Assembly: GCF_003402535.2 (NCBI RefSeq)
Contig: NZ_AP025170.1
Span: 1,922,001 to 1,986,000, forward strand
DNA length: 64,000 bases
Direction: 5' to 3'
From: Cupriavidus sp. P-10
GTDB lineage: Bacteria; Pseudomonadota; Gammaproteobacteria; Burkholderiales; Burkholderiaceae
Shown here piece by piece: positions 40,030 to 48,602 of this stretch; within the stretch, counting starts at the first letter, position 1, and the number at the start of each line of letters is the position of its first letter. The notes under the pieces are model-generated. The model did no database searches. It saw nothing but the letters and a program-made list of their open reading frames with translations, and was not told the DNA's origin. Both the position numbers and the translations under genes were made by a program.

Positions 40030-41601
40030 ATGACCCAGACGACCACCCAGCCCATCCAGCCCGCCCCGCTCACCCGCCCTTTCACCACCATGTCCGTGCT
40101 CGTGCGCGAGCACGCCACCGAACGCCCCACGCAGCCCGCGCTGATGCATGACGGGCGCGTGCTCGACTATGCCGGGCTGGACGCCGCCATGGACCGCATC
40201 GCCGCAGCGCTGGCGCGCGACAGCGTGCGCCCGGGCGAGGCCATCGCGATCTGCGCGAACTCGTCGATCGAATATGCCGCGGTCTATCTGGGCGCGGTGC
40301 GCGCCGGGGTGGTGGTGGCGCCGCTGGCACCGTCGTCGACGCCTGAAAGCCTGGCCGGCATGGCCGCCGACGCGGGTGCGCGCATCCTCTTCACCGATGC
40401 CGCGGTCGCGGCCGCCTTGCAGCCGGTACGCGCGCAAGTGGCGGGCACGCCCATCGTCACGCTCGATGGCAGCGACGCTGGCCAGCCGTATGCGGACTGG
40501 CTCGCCCCGGCCGGCACGCCGGTGCAGGAGCCCGGGATCCGCCCGGAAATGCCGCTGAACATCATCTATTCGTCCGGCACCACCGGCAAGCCCAAGGGCA
40601 TCGTGCAGTCGCACGGCATGCGCTGGGCGCACGTGTCGCGCGGCGCGGCCACCGGCTACGGCACGGACGCGGTCACGCTGCTGTCGACGCCGCTGTACTC
40701 CAACACCACGCTGGCCAGCTTTTTCCCGACCATCGGCCTGGGCGGCACGGCGATCCTGATGGCCAAGTTCGATGCGGGCAAGTACCTGACGCTGGCGCAG
40801 CAGCACCGCGTCACGCACACCATGCTGGTGCCGGTGCAATACCAGCGCCTGCTGGCGCATCCGGACTTCGATAGCCATGACCTGTCGTCCTTCCGGCAGA
40901 AGTTCTGCACCAGCGCACCGTTCAGCCCGGCGCTGAAGGCCGAGGTGCTGCGCCGTTGGCCGGGAGGGCTCACCGAGCTGTACGGCATGACCGAAGGCGG
41001 CGGCAGCTGCCTTTTGCACGCGCACCAGTTCCCCGACAAGCTGCATACCGTGGGCCGCCCCGCACCGAACGCCGACATCCGCATCATCGACGACGAAGGC
41101 CGCGAACTGCCGCCCGGCAGCACCGGCGAAGTGGTCGGCCGTTCGCCGGCCATGATGAACGGCTATCACAACCAGCCGGAGAAGACCGCCGAGACTGAAT
41201 GGCACGACGCGCAGGGCAATCGCTTTATCCGCACCGGCGACATCGGCCGCTTCGATGAAGACGGCTTCCTGCTGCTGCTCGACCGCAAGAAGGACATGAT
41301 CATCTCGGGCGGCTTCAACATCTATCCGAGCGATATCGAGGCGGTGGTGCGCGAGCATCCGGCAGTCGCCGAAGTATCGGTGGTGGGCGTGCCGTCGGAG
41401 CGCTGGGGCGAGACGCCAGTGGGCTTCGTCGCGCTGCGCGCGGGCAGCGGCGCCACGGCGCAGGACGTGCTGGCCTGGGCCAATGAGCGCCTGGGCAAGA
41501 CCCAGCGGCTGGCGGACTTGCACGTGGTCGACAGCCTGCCGCGCAGTGCCATCGGCAAGGTGCTCAAGCGCGAGTTGCGCGACCGGCTCGCGCTGGCGTG
41601 A
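40030..41601 (+). CDS. Acyl-CoA synthetase (AMP-binding)
   Basis: ANL-superfamily ligase that activates a carboxylic acid with ATP and CoA; the exact acid is not known. The 523-residue protein from ATG 40030 (MTQTTTQPIQ) has the P-loop-like motif YSSGTTGKPKG, the YGMTEGG motif, RTGDIGRFDEDGF with the hinge Asp, and the C-terminal catalytic Lys in GKVLKREL. The upstream in-frame ATG at 39988 lies in the loop of a hairpin. The synthetase follows a Bug binding protein, suggesting import and activation of an organic acid. Confidence 0.9.
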   Translation: MTQTTTQPIQPAPLTRPFTTMSVLVREHATERPTQPALMHDGRVLDYAGLDAAMDRIAAALARDSVRPGEAIAICANSSIEYAAVYLGAVRAGVVVAPLAPSSTPESLAGMAADAGARILFTDAAVAAALQPVRAQVAGTPIVTLDGSDAGQPYADWLAPAGTPVQEPGIRPEMPLNIIYSSGTTGKPKGIVQSHGMRWAHVSRGAATGYGTDAVTLLSTPLYSNTTLASFFPTIGLGGTAILMAKFDAGKYLTLAQQHRVTHTMLVPVQYQRLLAHPDFDSHDLSSFRQKFCTSAPFSPALKAEVLRRWPGGLTELYGMTEGGGSCLLHAHQFPDKLHTVGRPAPNADIRIIDDEGRELPPGSTGEVVGRSPAMMNGYHNQPEKTAETEWHDAQGNRFIRTGDIGRFDEDGFLLLLDRKKDMIISGGFNIYPSDIEAVVREHPAVAEVSVVGVPSERWGETPVGFVALRAGSGATAQDVLAWANERLGKTQRLADLHVVDSLPRSAIGKVLKRELRDRLALA

Positions 41602-41666
41602 AGCATCGATGCAAGAGACGCTGACGCGCTGCGCGCAGCACAATCGCAGAAAGTTTGCGAAGGTGC

Positions 41667-41695
41667 TTGCGCAATCGCGAAGGCGTACCTATAAT
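41667..41695 (+). promoter_or_regulatory. Promoter of tRNA-Val
   Basis: TTGCGC (41667-41672), 17-base spacer, perfect TATAAT (41690-41695), 13 bases before the tRNA. Good spacing and position for a stable RNA promoter. Confidence 0.75.
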
Positions 41696-41708
41696 CTGCG
41701 GCTTCGCT

Positions 41709-41785
41709 AGGCTCGTAGCTCAGCTGGTTAGAGCACCACCTTGACATGGTGGGGGTCGTTGGTTCGAGTCCAATCGAGCCTACCA
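41709..41785 (+). tRNA. tRNA-Val (GAC)
   Basis: 77 bases fold as a complete cloverleaf: acceptor AGGCTCG pairs with CGAGCCT, D-arm GCTC/GAGC, anticodon stem CCACC/GGTGG with loop TTGACAT, anticodon GAC at 41743-41745, T-arm with TTCGAGT loop, and an encoded CCA end (41783-41785). It reads the Val codon GUC. It has its own promoter and a terminator 12 bases downstream. Confidence 0.95.
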
Positions 41786-41797
41786 ACGCACAAAGGA

Positions 41798-41835
41798 AAC
41801 GGACGGTACGCAATCGCGCACCGTCCGTTTTTCTT
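41798..41835 (+). terminator. Terminator of tRNA-Val
   Basis: AACGGACGGT, twelve-base loop, ACCGTCCGTT, then TTTTCTTTT. A 10-base perfect stem with T-tract. The stem is symmetrical enough to also end the minus-strand CoA-transferase transcript, although the A-rich side is weaker. Confidence 0.9.
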
Positions 41836-41868
41836 TTGCCGCGCGGAAATTTTCCCCGCGCGGAAATG

Positions 41869-43008
41869 TCAGGCGCTGATGCCGAACTCCGCCAGCACCG
41901 CCTCGGTGTGCTGGCCCAGCGTGGGCGCATCGCCCTCGGGCCGCGCCATGCCTGCCATGCCCGGCAGGTTCGCCCAGGGCACCTCGCCAATCCCATCCAG
42001 CGTCAATCGGCCGAATACGCCCGCCTGCCCGCATTGCGCGCTGCGCAGGAAATCACTTGCGTGACTGACGCGGCCGAACAGCACGTCGTGCTCGGTCAGC
42101 AGCGCTTCCCAGTGCGCGAGCGGCTGCGCGGCCACCGCCTGCGCCACGCGCCGGTTCAGTTCCGCCGCGCGCGGCAGCCGGCCGGCACTGGTGCGCAGCG
42201 CGGCATCGCCGAGCCAGTCGTCAAAGCCCATCACGCGCGCCAGCCGCACGAACATCGCGTCGTTGAGCATGCTGATGTAGAGCATGCCGTCCGCTGCCGC
42301 GAACAACCCGGTCGGTGCGTTGGCCGCGGCCATTTCCGCGTCGGGGAACATGGCATCGTCCACCAGCAGGTACGATTGCAGCGCCGCGCTGGTCTCCAGC
42401 AGCGACAGCCTCACATGGCGCCCGCTGCCATGGCGTGCGGCCTTGAACAACGCCGCGCACGCATGCTGGGCGGCATAGAGTCCGGTGTTGAGGTCGATCA
42501 GGAAGAACGGGATGCGCCGCGGCTGGCCGGCGCTGTCGCGATTCAGGTGCATCAGCCCGCTGACCGCCTGCACGGTGGTATCGACCGCCGGCAGCGCCGC
42601 CATCGGGCCAGCGTGGCCGTAGCCGGTGATCGACACATAGACCAGCGCCGGGTTGCGCGCGGCCAGCGCGTCATAGCCCACGCCCATGCGCTCGGCAACA
42701 CCGGGGCGGAAGTTCTGGATCACCACGTCGGCACGCTCGGCCAGTTGGGCGATGGCGGCGCGGCCGCTGTCGGTGCGCGCATCCAGTAGGACGCTTTCCT
42801 TGCCGGCATTGCACGCCACCGCGATCGCGGTCTGGCCGGCGCGGATGCGGCCCATGTTGCGCGACCAGTCGCCGCCGGGCGGCTCCACCTTGATCACGCG
42901 CGCGCCCTGCTGGCGCAACACCAGCCCACAGTACGGGCCGGCGATGCCCTGGCTCAGGTCCAGCACCGTCAGGCCGTCGAGCAGCGCAGCGTCTTGTTCG
43001 GGTTGCAT
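41869..43008 (-). CDS. CaiB/BaiF family CoA-transferase
   Basis: Class III CoA-transferase that moves CoA between organic acids. The 379-residue protein shows GLTVLDLSQGIAGPYCGLVLRQQGARVIKVEPPGGD-type N-terminal family sequence, and the catalytic Asp in PAVDTTVQAVSG (Asp143). The substrate cannot be read from sequence. It is the last gene of a minus-strand operon with a quinone oxidoreductase (15-base gap) and a Bug binding protein, suggesting uptake and breakdown of an acid. Confidence 0.9.
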   Translation of the reverse strand: MQPEQDAALLDGLTVLDLSQGIAGPYCGLVLRQQGARVIKVEPPGGDWSRNMGRIRAGQTAIAVACNAGKESVLLDARTDSGRAAIAQLAERADVVIQNFRPGVAERMGVGYDALAARNPALVYVSITGYGHAGPMAALPAVDTTVQAVSGLMHLNRDSAGQPRRIPFFLIDLNTGLYAAQHACAALFKAARHGSGRHVRLSLLETSAALQSYLLVDDAMFPDAEMAAANAPTGLFAAADGMLYISMLNDAMFVRLARVMGFDDWLGDAALRTSAGRLPRAAELNRRVAQAVAAQPLAHWEALLTEHDVLFGRVSHASDFLRSAQCGQAGVFGRLTLDGIGEVPWANLPGMAGMARPEGDAPTLGQHTEAVLAEFGISA

Positions 43009-43023
43009 GTCGTCCTCCGCGTT

Positions 43024-44037
43024 TCAGATATCCAGCATGACCTTGCCGATGGCCCGGCGCGACATCGTGGTGTCGACCGCCGCCAGCCAGTCGCGCAGCG
43101 GGAAGTGCTGCAGCACCGGCGGCGGCAGCTTGCCACTTGCCACCGCCTGCATGATCTGTTCGACCACCTGCTGCACGCGCGGCGCGAAGCGCTGCCGTTC
43201 ATCGCTCAGTCCCCAGCCGATGTAGTAGCCGTAGTTGAAGCCGATCACTGACAGGTTCTTGACCAGCAGCAGGTTGGCCGGCACTTCCGGGATGCGCCCG
43301 CTGGCATAGCCGATCGACAGCAGCCGCGCGCCCGGTGCCGCGCAGCGCAGCGAGGCGTCGAACAGGTCGCCGCCGACCGGATCGAACACCACGTCGACCC
43401 CACCCGCCGGGCACAGCGCCTTCACCGATGCCGCCAGCGTGGCAGCATCGGCAGGCAGCGCGTGCGCGGCGCCGTTGCCGAGTGCCGCCTCGCGCTTGGC
43501 GTCGGTGCTGGCAGTAGCGATCACGCGCGCGCCCATCAGCTTGCCCACCTGCACGGCCGCCGTGCCAAGCGCGCCGCTGGCACCGTGCACCAGCATGGTC
43601 TCGCCGGGCTGCAGCGCGGCGCGCCACGCCAGCGCGGCCCACACCGTGCCATAGGTGACCGGCAGCGCCGCGGCGTGCGCCAGTGACAGCCCGTCCGGCA
43701 CCGGATAGACCGTGTCGGCGGTCGTCACCACTTCTTCGGCAAAGCCGCCCCAGTCCAGCGCCGCCGCCACGCGCTGGCCGACATGCAGCCGCGTCACGTC
43801 CGGCGCGACTTCCAGGATCTCGCCCGCTGCCTCGGTGCCGGGCGTAAACGGCAGCGGCGGCTTGCGCTGGTACTTGCCCGATACGAACAGGCTCAGCGCA
43901 AAGCCGACGCCCGCATGCCGCACGCGGATGCGCACCTGCCCCGGCCTGAGCGGCTGGCGCGGAATGCGTTGCAGCGCAAGCTCGCTCCAGTGGCACCAGC
44001 GCGAGCAGACCAGCCCCAGGTAATCGTTGTCTTGCAT
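43024..44037 (-). CDS. NADPH:quinone oxidoreductase-like MDR dehydrogenase
   Basis: Zinc-independent medium-chain dehydrogenase/reductase of the QOR type, 337 residues. N-terminal GroES-like domain with PFTPGTEAAGEILEV, then the NADPH-binding motif LVHGASGALGTAAVQVGKLMGA (split here: HGASGALGTAAVQ) and FDPVGGDLFDASLR. No Cys/His zinc ligands in the usual positions. It likely reduces an enoyl or quinone intermediate. It lies ten bases after the Bug gene and fifteen before the CoA-transferase gene, all co-directional. Confidence 0.88.
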   Translation of the reverse strand: MQDNDYLGLVCSRWCHWSELALQRIPRQPLRPGQVRIRVRHAGVGFALSLFVSGKYQRKPPLPFTPGTEAAGEILEVAPDVTRLHVGQRVAAALDWGGFAEEVVTTADTVYPVPDGLSLAHAAALPVTYGTVWAALAWRAALQPGETMLVHGASGALGTAAVQVGKLMGARVIATASTDAKREAALGNGAAHALPADAATLAASVKALCPAGGVDVVFDPVGGDLFDASLRCAAPGARLLSIGYASGRIPEVPANLLLVKNLSVIGFNYGYYIGWGLSDERQRFAPRVQQVVEQIMQAVASGKLPPPVLQHFPLRDWLAAVDTTMSRRAIGKVMLDI

Positions 44038-44047
44038 CGCCTATCCT

Positions 44048-45046
44048 TTACTCCAGCGTGATACCGACATCGCGGATGATGCGGCTCCATTTGTCGCGGT
44101 CGCTCTTCAGCACCGCGGCGAAGGCCTCCGGCGTGCCGCCGACCGGCACCAGGTTCAGGTCCTGCATCTTCTTCGCGATCTCCGGCATGCGCACGATGCG
44201 CGCGACTTCGCGCGACAGTGCCTCGACCCGCGCCTTCGGCACGCCTGCCGGGAACAGCAGGCCCATCCACGCATCCGGCTCGAAGCCCTTGTAGCCCGCC
44301 TCACGGAAGGTCGGCACCCTGGGCAGCAGCGCCGAGCGCTCCGCGCCCGCCATGGCCACTGGAATCAGCTTGCCGCCCTGCAGCAGCGCCATCGCCGTGC
44401 CCACCGGAACAAAGCCGATCTTCACATGCCCGGCGGCCAGGTCCGTGACCAGCGGCACGCCGCCCTTGTAGGCCACGTGATCCATCTGCAGCCCTGCCTC
44501 GCGCTTGAACAGTTCGCCCAGGATATGGCCGGTGGTGCCGGCACCGTAGGAGCCGTACGGGTACTTGTTGGGATTGGCCGTGACCAGCGCCACCAGTTCC
44601 GGCAGCGTGCGCGCCGGGAAGTCCGGCGACACGGCCAGGATCGTCGACGAGATCGCCACCTCGCTGACCGGCGCGAAATCGGCGATCGGGTCGTAGCCGA
44701 TGCGCGGGTACAGCGATGGGTTCTGCACGTGCGCGGTAAAGGTCAGCAGCGCGGTGTAGCCGTCCTTCGCGGCGCGCGCAACGTGCTTGGTGCCGGTGGT
44801 GGTGCCAGCGCCCGGCTTGTTGTCGACGATGACCGGCTGGCCCCACGTCCTGGTCAGTTCCTGACCGATCAGCCGGGCGACCGCGTCGTTGACATTGCCG
44901 GCCACCGACGGCACCACGATGGTCAGCGGCCGCGACGGAAACGGTTCGGCGTCGGTGGCGGCATCGGCGGCGTGCGCAATGTTGGCGAACGCGGCCAGCA
45001 CGATGGCGGGCATGGCGGCAAGCAGCCGCGAGCGGATGGTCGGCAT
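44048..45046 (-). CDS. Bug (TctC-like) periplasmic binding protein
   Basis: Periplasmic solute receptor, 332 residues, second Bug protein in the window. Signal sequence (AAMPAIVLAAFANIAHA, about residues 10-26). Mature motifs FPSRPLTIVVPSVAGN, NKPGAGTTTGTKH and AYKGGVPLVTDL. The usual PPGG before the ligand site reads PSVAGN, a sign of a different ligand class. It heads the operon divergent from the MarR regulator; the shared 251-base gap holds a palindromic operator candidate. Confidence 0.9.
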   Translation of the reverse strand: MPTIRSRLLAAMPAIVLAAFANIAHAADAATDAEPFPSRPLTIVVPSVAGNVNDAVARLIGQELTRTWGQPVIVDNKPGAGTTTGTKHVARAAKDGYTALLTFTAHVQNPSLYPRIGYDPIADFAPVSEVAISSTILAVSPDFPARTLPELVALVTANPNKYPYGSYGAGTTGHILGELFKREAGLQMDHVAYKGGVPLVTDLAAGHVKIGFVPVGTAMALLQGGKLIPVAMAGAERSALLPRVPTFREAGYKGFEPDAWMGLLFPAGVPKARVEALSREVARIVRMPEIAKKMQDLNLVPVGGTPEAFAAVLKSDRDKWSRIIRDVGITLE

Positions 45047-45261
45047 GGTTGGTGTCTCCTGTTGGCTCCCTTCTGTGATGCCCGCCAGCGCCGGCGATGC
45101 GAGGGATGCCAGCGCAGTCTATGGCACCGGCCGCGCCCCGCCGATTCCCGCGCGGCGCGAGGCGAGTCCTGGCAGGCATCGCGCGGCGCGTCATCAGCCC
45201 CCTTGCCTTCGCAGGCAGGGTAATCCCCCATGTCGAGGTGCCGCCTCGCTGGCTACCATTT

Positions 45262-45276
45262 GTTGAAACTTTCAAC
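45262..45276. promoter_or_regulatory. Perfect 15-bp palindrome, MarR operator candidate
   Basis: GTTGAAACTTTCAAC, a perfect inverted repeat around C45269, is 22 bases before the marR-type start and about 216 bases before the Bug operon start. Size and symmetry fit a MarR dimer site. Confidence 0.55.
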
Positions 45277-45297
45277 TATCGAATTTTTCATCGAATC

Positions 45298-45798
45298 ATG
45301 CGCAGCCCGCTACGGCTCAAGACCGACTACATCAATATCCTGCTCGACCAGGCCGCGGAGCGCACGCGCGAGCGCGGCTCGCGCGTCTACGAGGCGAGGT
45401 TCGGCATCTCGCTGCGCGACATTCGCCTGCTGCGCATGATCGGCATCACCCCCGGTATCACCATGGGCCAGTTGGTGCAGCAGTCTGCCATCGAGAAGAC
45501 GCTGGCATCCAAGCTGGTCGGCGCGCTGGTGAAGCAGTCGCTGGTCCAGCGCGAGATCTGCGCCGAAGACGCGCGGCAGGTGCGCCTGTCGCTGACCGAC
45601 GAAGGCGCCGACCTGGTGCGGCGCGCGGAGCCGCTCGGCATCGAGCTGGAATCGCGCTTCCTGTACTGCCTGACGCCGGAGGAGATCGACACCCTGCGCG
45701 CCACGCTGCTCAAGCTGATCGACGCCGAATCCGCCTCGCGCGACGCCTTCGAAGCGTCGATGGCCAGGTTGCAGAAGCAAGCCGCCAGGTCGGAGTGA
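45298..45798 (+). CDS. MarR-family transcriptional regulator
   Basis: Winged-helix regulator of 166 residues from the ATG 45298 (MRSPLRLKTDYINILL). The DNA-binding part is visible as ISLRDIRLLRMIG, ITMGQLVQQSAIEKTLASKLVGALVKQSLVQRE and RLSLTDEGADLVRRAE. An in-frame ATG at 45097 would cross the palindromic operator and add unrelated sequence. It is divergent from the Bug/QOR/CoA-transferase operon and probably represses it, with an organic acid or its CoA ester as the effector; this is inference. Confidence 0.88.
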   Translation: MRSPLRLKTDYINILLDQAAERTRERGSRVYEARFGISLRDIRLLRMIGITPGITMGQLVQQSAIEKTLASKLVGALVKQSLVQREICAEDARQVRLSLTDEGADLVRRAEPLGIELESRFLYCLTPEEIDTLRATLLKLIDAESASRDAFEASMARLQKQAARSE

Positions 45799-45804
45799 AC
45801 CGGC

Positions 45805-45850
45805 CGCCTTCCCGTTCGCCTTCCCGTTCGCCTTCCCGTTCGTCTTCCCT
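45805..45850 (+). repeat. 12-bp tandem repeats between marR and the ABC transporter
   Basis: Three perfect copies of CGCCTTCCCGTT (45805-45816, 45817-45828, 45829-45840) and a partial fourth. They start seven bases after the MarR stop codon. Confidence 0.9.
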
Positions 45851-45861
45851 TCCCCCCACAG

Positions 45862-47454
45862 GTGATGATCATGATGTCTGCCACCCTGCTTCGCCATGCC
45901 GGCACCGCCGCGCTGTGCGCGCTGGCCTGGATTTCCGCCGGCAGTGCCAGCGCCGAAACGGTGCTGCGCACCGTGCCGTCTTCGGACCTGAAGATCCTGG
46001 ACCCGGTCTGGACCACCGCGAACATCACGCGCAACCACGGCCTCATGATCTACGACACCTTGTTCGGCATGGACGAGAAAGGCGTGATCCGGCCGCAGAT
46101 GGTCGACAAGTACAGCGCCAGCGCCGACAACAAGACCTGGACCTTCACGCTGCGCCCCGGCCTGAAGTTCCATGACGGCGCGCCTGTGACCGCGCAGGAC
46201 GTGATCGCGTCGCTGACGCGCTGGGGCAAGCGCGACGTGCTCGGCCAGCGCATGTTCGAGGCCATGGCGAGCCTCACCGCCGAGGGGCCGTCGACCGTGC
46301 GCATGACCTTCCGCCAGCCCTTCGGCGCGGTGCTCGACGCACTCGGCAAGCCCAGCCCGCTGGCGCCCTTCATCATGCCCAGGCGCGTGGCCGACACGCC
46401 CGCCGACAAGCAGATCGACGATCTGACCGGCTCCGGCCCCTTCACGCTGAAGAAGGAGGACTACCGCCCCGGCGACCGCGTGGTCTACCGCCGCAATCCC
46501 GCCTACGTGCCGCGCAAGGAACCGGCGTCGGGCCTGGCCGGCGGCAAGGTCGTGCATGTCGACCGCGTCGAATGGGTGTTCCTGCGCGATCCGCAAACCC
46601 AGGTCAACGCGCTGCTCAATGGCGAAGTCGATATCGTCGAGACCGTGCCGGCATCGCATTACCCGCAGCTGCGCACCGACAACCGCGTGCAGATGGTCGA
46701 CATCATGCCGGCCGGCCCCTTCACCGTGATCTACAACCACAAGGTGCCGCCGTTCAACGACGCCCGCGTGCGCAAGGCCGCCATGCTGGCCATCAACCAG
46801 GAAGCGATGCTGCGCGCGCAGGCCACCTATCGCGACTTCTACAAACCGTGCACCTCGGTCTACCTGTGCGGCTCGCCGTATGCCAGCGACCAGACCGGGT
46901 TCTTCACCGGCAAGCCGCAGTTCGAGCAGGCGCGCAAGCTGCTGAAGGAGGCCGGCTATGACGGCAAGCCGGTGGTGATCATGCTGCCCGGCGACGCGCC
47001 CGCGCTGAGCCGTTTGCCGGTGGTGTACGGCCAGCTGCTCAAGCAGGCCGGCTTCAATGTCGACGTGCAGGCTACGGACTGGAGCACGCTGATCACGCGC
47101 CGCACCCGGAAGGACCTGCCCGAGAACGGCGGCTGGAATGCCTTTATCACCTTCTGGGGCGGCGTCGATGCCAGCAGCCCCGTCACCTACAGCCCGCTGA
47201 CCGGCAATGGCGACCGCGGCTATTTCGGCTGGGCGGAAGATGCAGAACTGGAAGCGCTGAAGACGCGCTTTATCGAGACGGCCGATACGGCCCAACGCAA
47301 GGACCTCGCCGCCAGGATCCAGCTGCGCGCCATCGAGAGCGGCGTGCTGGCGCCGGTCGGCGAAGGCAAGGCGCCTACCGTGGTGCGCCGCGGCGCCGTC
47401 AGCGGGCTGCTGCCCGCGCCGGCGGTGCTGTACTGGAACGTGCGCAAGCCATAG
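45862..47454 (+). CDS. Peptide/opine-type ABC transporter substrate-binding protein
   Basis: Periplasmic binding protein of the DppA/OppA family (SBP_bac_5), 530 residues. A signal sequence ends near AGSASAE (residue ~34). Family sequence: DPVWTTANITRNHGLMIYDTLF, LRPGLKFHDGAPVTAQDVI and GSGPFTLKKEDY. The start may be GTG 45862, ATG 45865 or ATG 45871/45874; the AGGTG just before 45865 favours one of the last two. It heads an operon with two permeases and a fused ATPase; a REP pair lies between it and the first permease. Confidence 0.9.
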   Translation: MMIMMSATLLRHAGTAALCALAWISAGSASAETVLRTVPSSDLKILDPVWTTANITRNHGLMIYDTLFGMDEKGVIRPQMVDKYSASADNKTWTFTLRPGLKFHDGAPVTAQDVIASLTRWGKRDVLGQRMFEAMASLTAEGPSTVRMTFRQPFGAVLDALGKPSPLAPFIMPRRVADTPADKQIDDLTGSGPFTLKKEDYRPGDRVVYRRNPAYVPRKEPASGLAGGKVVHVDRVEWVFLRDPQTQVNALLNGEVDIVETVPASHYPQLRTDNRVQMVDIMPAGPFTVIYNHKVPPFNDARVRKAAMLAINQEAMLRAQATYRDFYKPCTSVYLCGSPYASDQTGFFTGKPQFEQARKLLKEAGYDGKPVVIMLPGDAPALSRLPVVYGQLLKQAGFNVDVQATDWSTLITRRTRKDLPENGGWNAFITFWGGVDASSPVTYSPLTGNGDRGYFGWAEDAELEALKTRFIETADTAQRKDLAARIQLRAIESGVLAPVGEGKAPTVVRRGAVSGLLPAPAVLYWNVRKP

Positions 47455-47492
47455 CGCAGACAGAGGCATCGGTAGCCGACCGATTACCTGCT

Positions 47493-47611
47493 CCCTTTCC
47501 CGCTTGCGGGAGAGGGTTGGGGAGAGGGCCGGCTTATCGACGAAGTACAGGCCGTTGGTATGCCAGTGCATGCCCTCTCCCCCGGCCCCTCTCCCGCAAG
47601 CGGGAGAGGGG
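47493..47611. repeat. Inverted pair of REP-like palindromes
   Basis: Two palindromes, CCCTTTCCCGC-TT-GCGGGAGAGGG (47493-47516) and CCCCTCTCCCGC-AA-GCGGGAGAGGGG (47586-47611), face each other around a core of about 40 bases. Sequence next to each stem (GGGGAGAGGGC on the left, GCCCTCTCCCC on the right) is also inverted, so the whole block is one large inverted repeat, like a BIME. The core GCGGGAGAGGG is the same as at 37339-37368. Confidence 0.85.
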
Positions 47612-47649
47612 AGAAAAAAAATCCGCTCTCCCCCCAACGAGGCTAGTCC

Positions 47650-48591
47650 ATGATGAATTTCCTGGTCCGCCGCAGCCTGGCCACCGTGCCGGTGCTGGCG
47701 GTGGTGGCGGTCATCGTCTTCCTGCTGCTGCGGCTCACGCCCGGCGATCCGGCCGCGGCCATCGCCGGCGATGCCGCCAGCGCGCAGGACATCGCCCGCA
47801 TCCGCATGCAACTTGGCCTGGACGAGGCGCTGCCGCGCCAGTTCGTCCACTGGATCGGCCAGGTGCTGCGGGCCGACCTGGGCTACTCCTACTACTACAA
47901 GATGTCCGTGACCACGCTGATCGCACAGCGGCTGGAGCCGACCCTGTCGGTGGCGGCGCTGACCATCGCGCTGACCGTGCTGGCGGCGGTGCCGCTGGGC
48001 ACGCTGGCCGCTTACCGGCGCGGGCACTGGGTCGACCGCATGGTGATGGGCGGCTCGGTGCTGGGATTCTCGCTGCCAGTCTTCGTGGCCGGCTACCTGA
48101 TGATCTGGCTGTTCTCGCTGCACCTGGGCTGGTTCCCGGCACAAGGCTACAAGCGCCTGGCCGATGGCGTCGGGCCGTGGCTGCACAGCCTGGCGCTGCC
48201 CTGCGTCACGCTGTCGGTGATGTCGTGCGCGCTGGTGGCGCGCGTGACCCGCGCCGCGGTCGCCGAGGCCCTGACCGAGGACTTCGTGCAGACCGCGCGC
48301 GCCAAGGGCATCCCGGAGTGGCGCATGCTGACGCGCCATGCGCTGGCCAATGCCGCGGTGCCGATCGCGACCGTGATCGGCCTGAGCGTCGCCGGCCTGA
48401 TCGGCGGGGTGGTGGTGACCGAGACCATCTTCGCCATTCCCGGCGTCGGGCAGCTCACCGTCGATGCGGTGCTGTCGCGCGACTACCCGCTGATCCAGGG
48501 CATCACGCTGTTCTTCTCGGTGTCCTACGTGGTTATCAACCTGCTGGTGGACATGAGCTACCTGCTGCTCGATCCCCGTATCCGCTACTGA
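47650..48591 (+). CDS. ABC transporter permease, DppB type
   Basis: Inner-membrane permease of 313 residues with six helices. N-terminal FLVRRSLATVPVLAVVAVIVF and LRLTPGDPA are typical of DppB/OppB, and the ATPase-coupling EAA loop is at ALTEDFVQTARAKGIPEW. It is separated from the binding protein gene by about 195 bases holding a REP pair, and followed by the second permease after 11 bases. Confidence 0.93.
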   Translation: MMNFLVRRSLATVPVLAVVAVIVFLLLRLTPGDPAAAIAGDAASAQDIARIRMQLGLDEALPRQFVHWIGQVLRADLGYSYYYKMSVTTLIAQRLEPTLSVAALTIALTVLAAVPLGTLAAYRRGHWVDRMVMGGSVLGFSLPVFVAGYLMIWLFSLHLGWFPAQGYKRLADGVGPWLHSLALPCVTLSVMSCALVARVTRAAVAEALTEDFVQTARAKGIPEWRMLTRHALANAAVPIATVIGLSVAGLIGGVVVTETIFAIPGVGQLTVDAVLSRDYPLIQGITLFFSVSYVVINLLVDMSYLLLDPRIRY

Positions 48592-48602
48592 GAGACGCCC
48601 CC

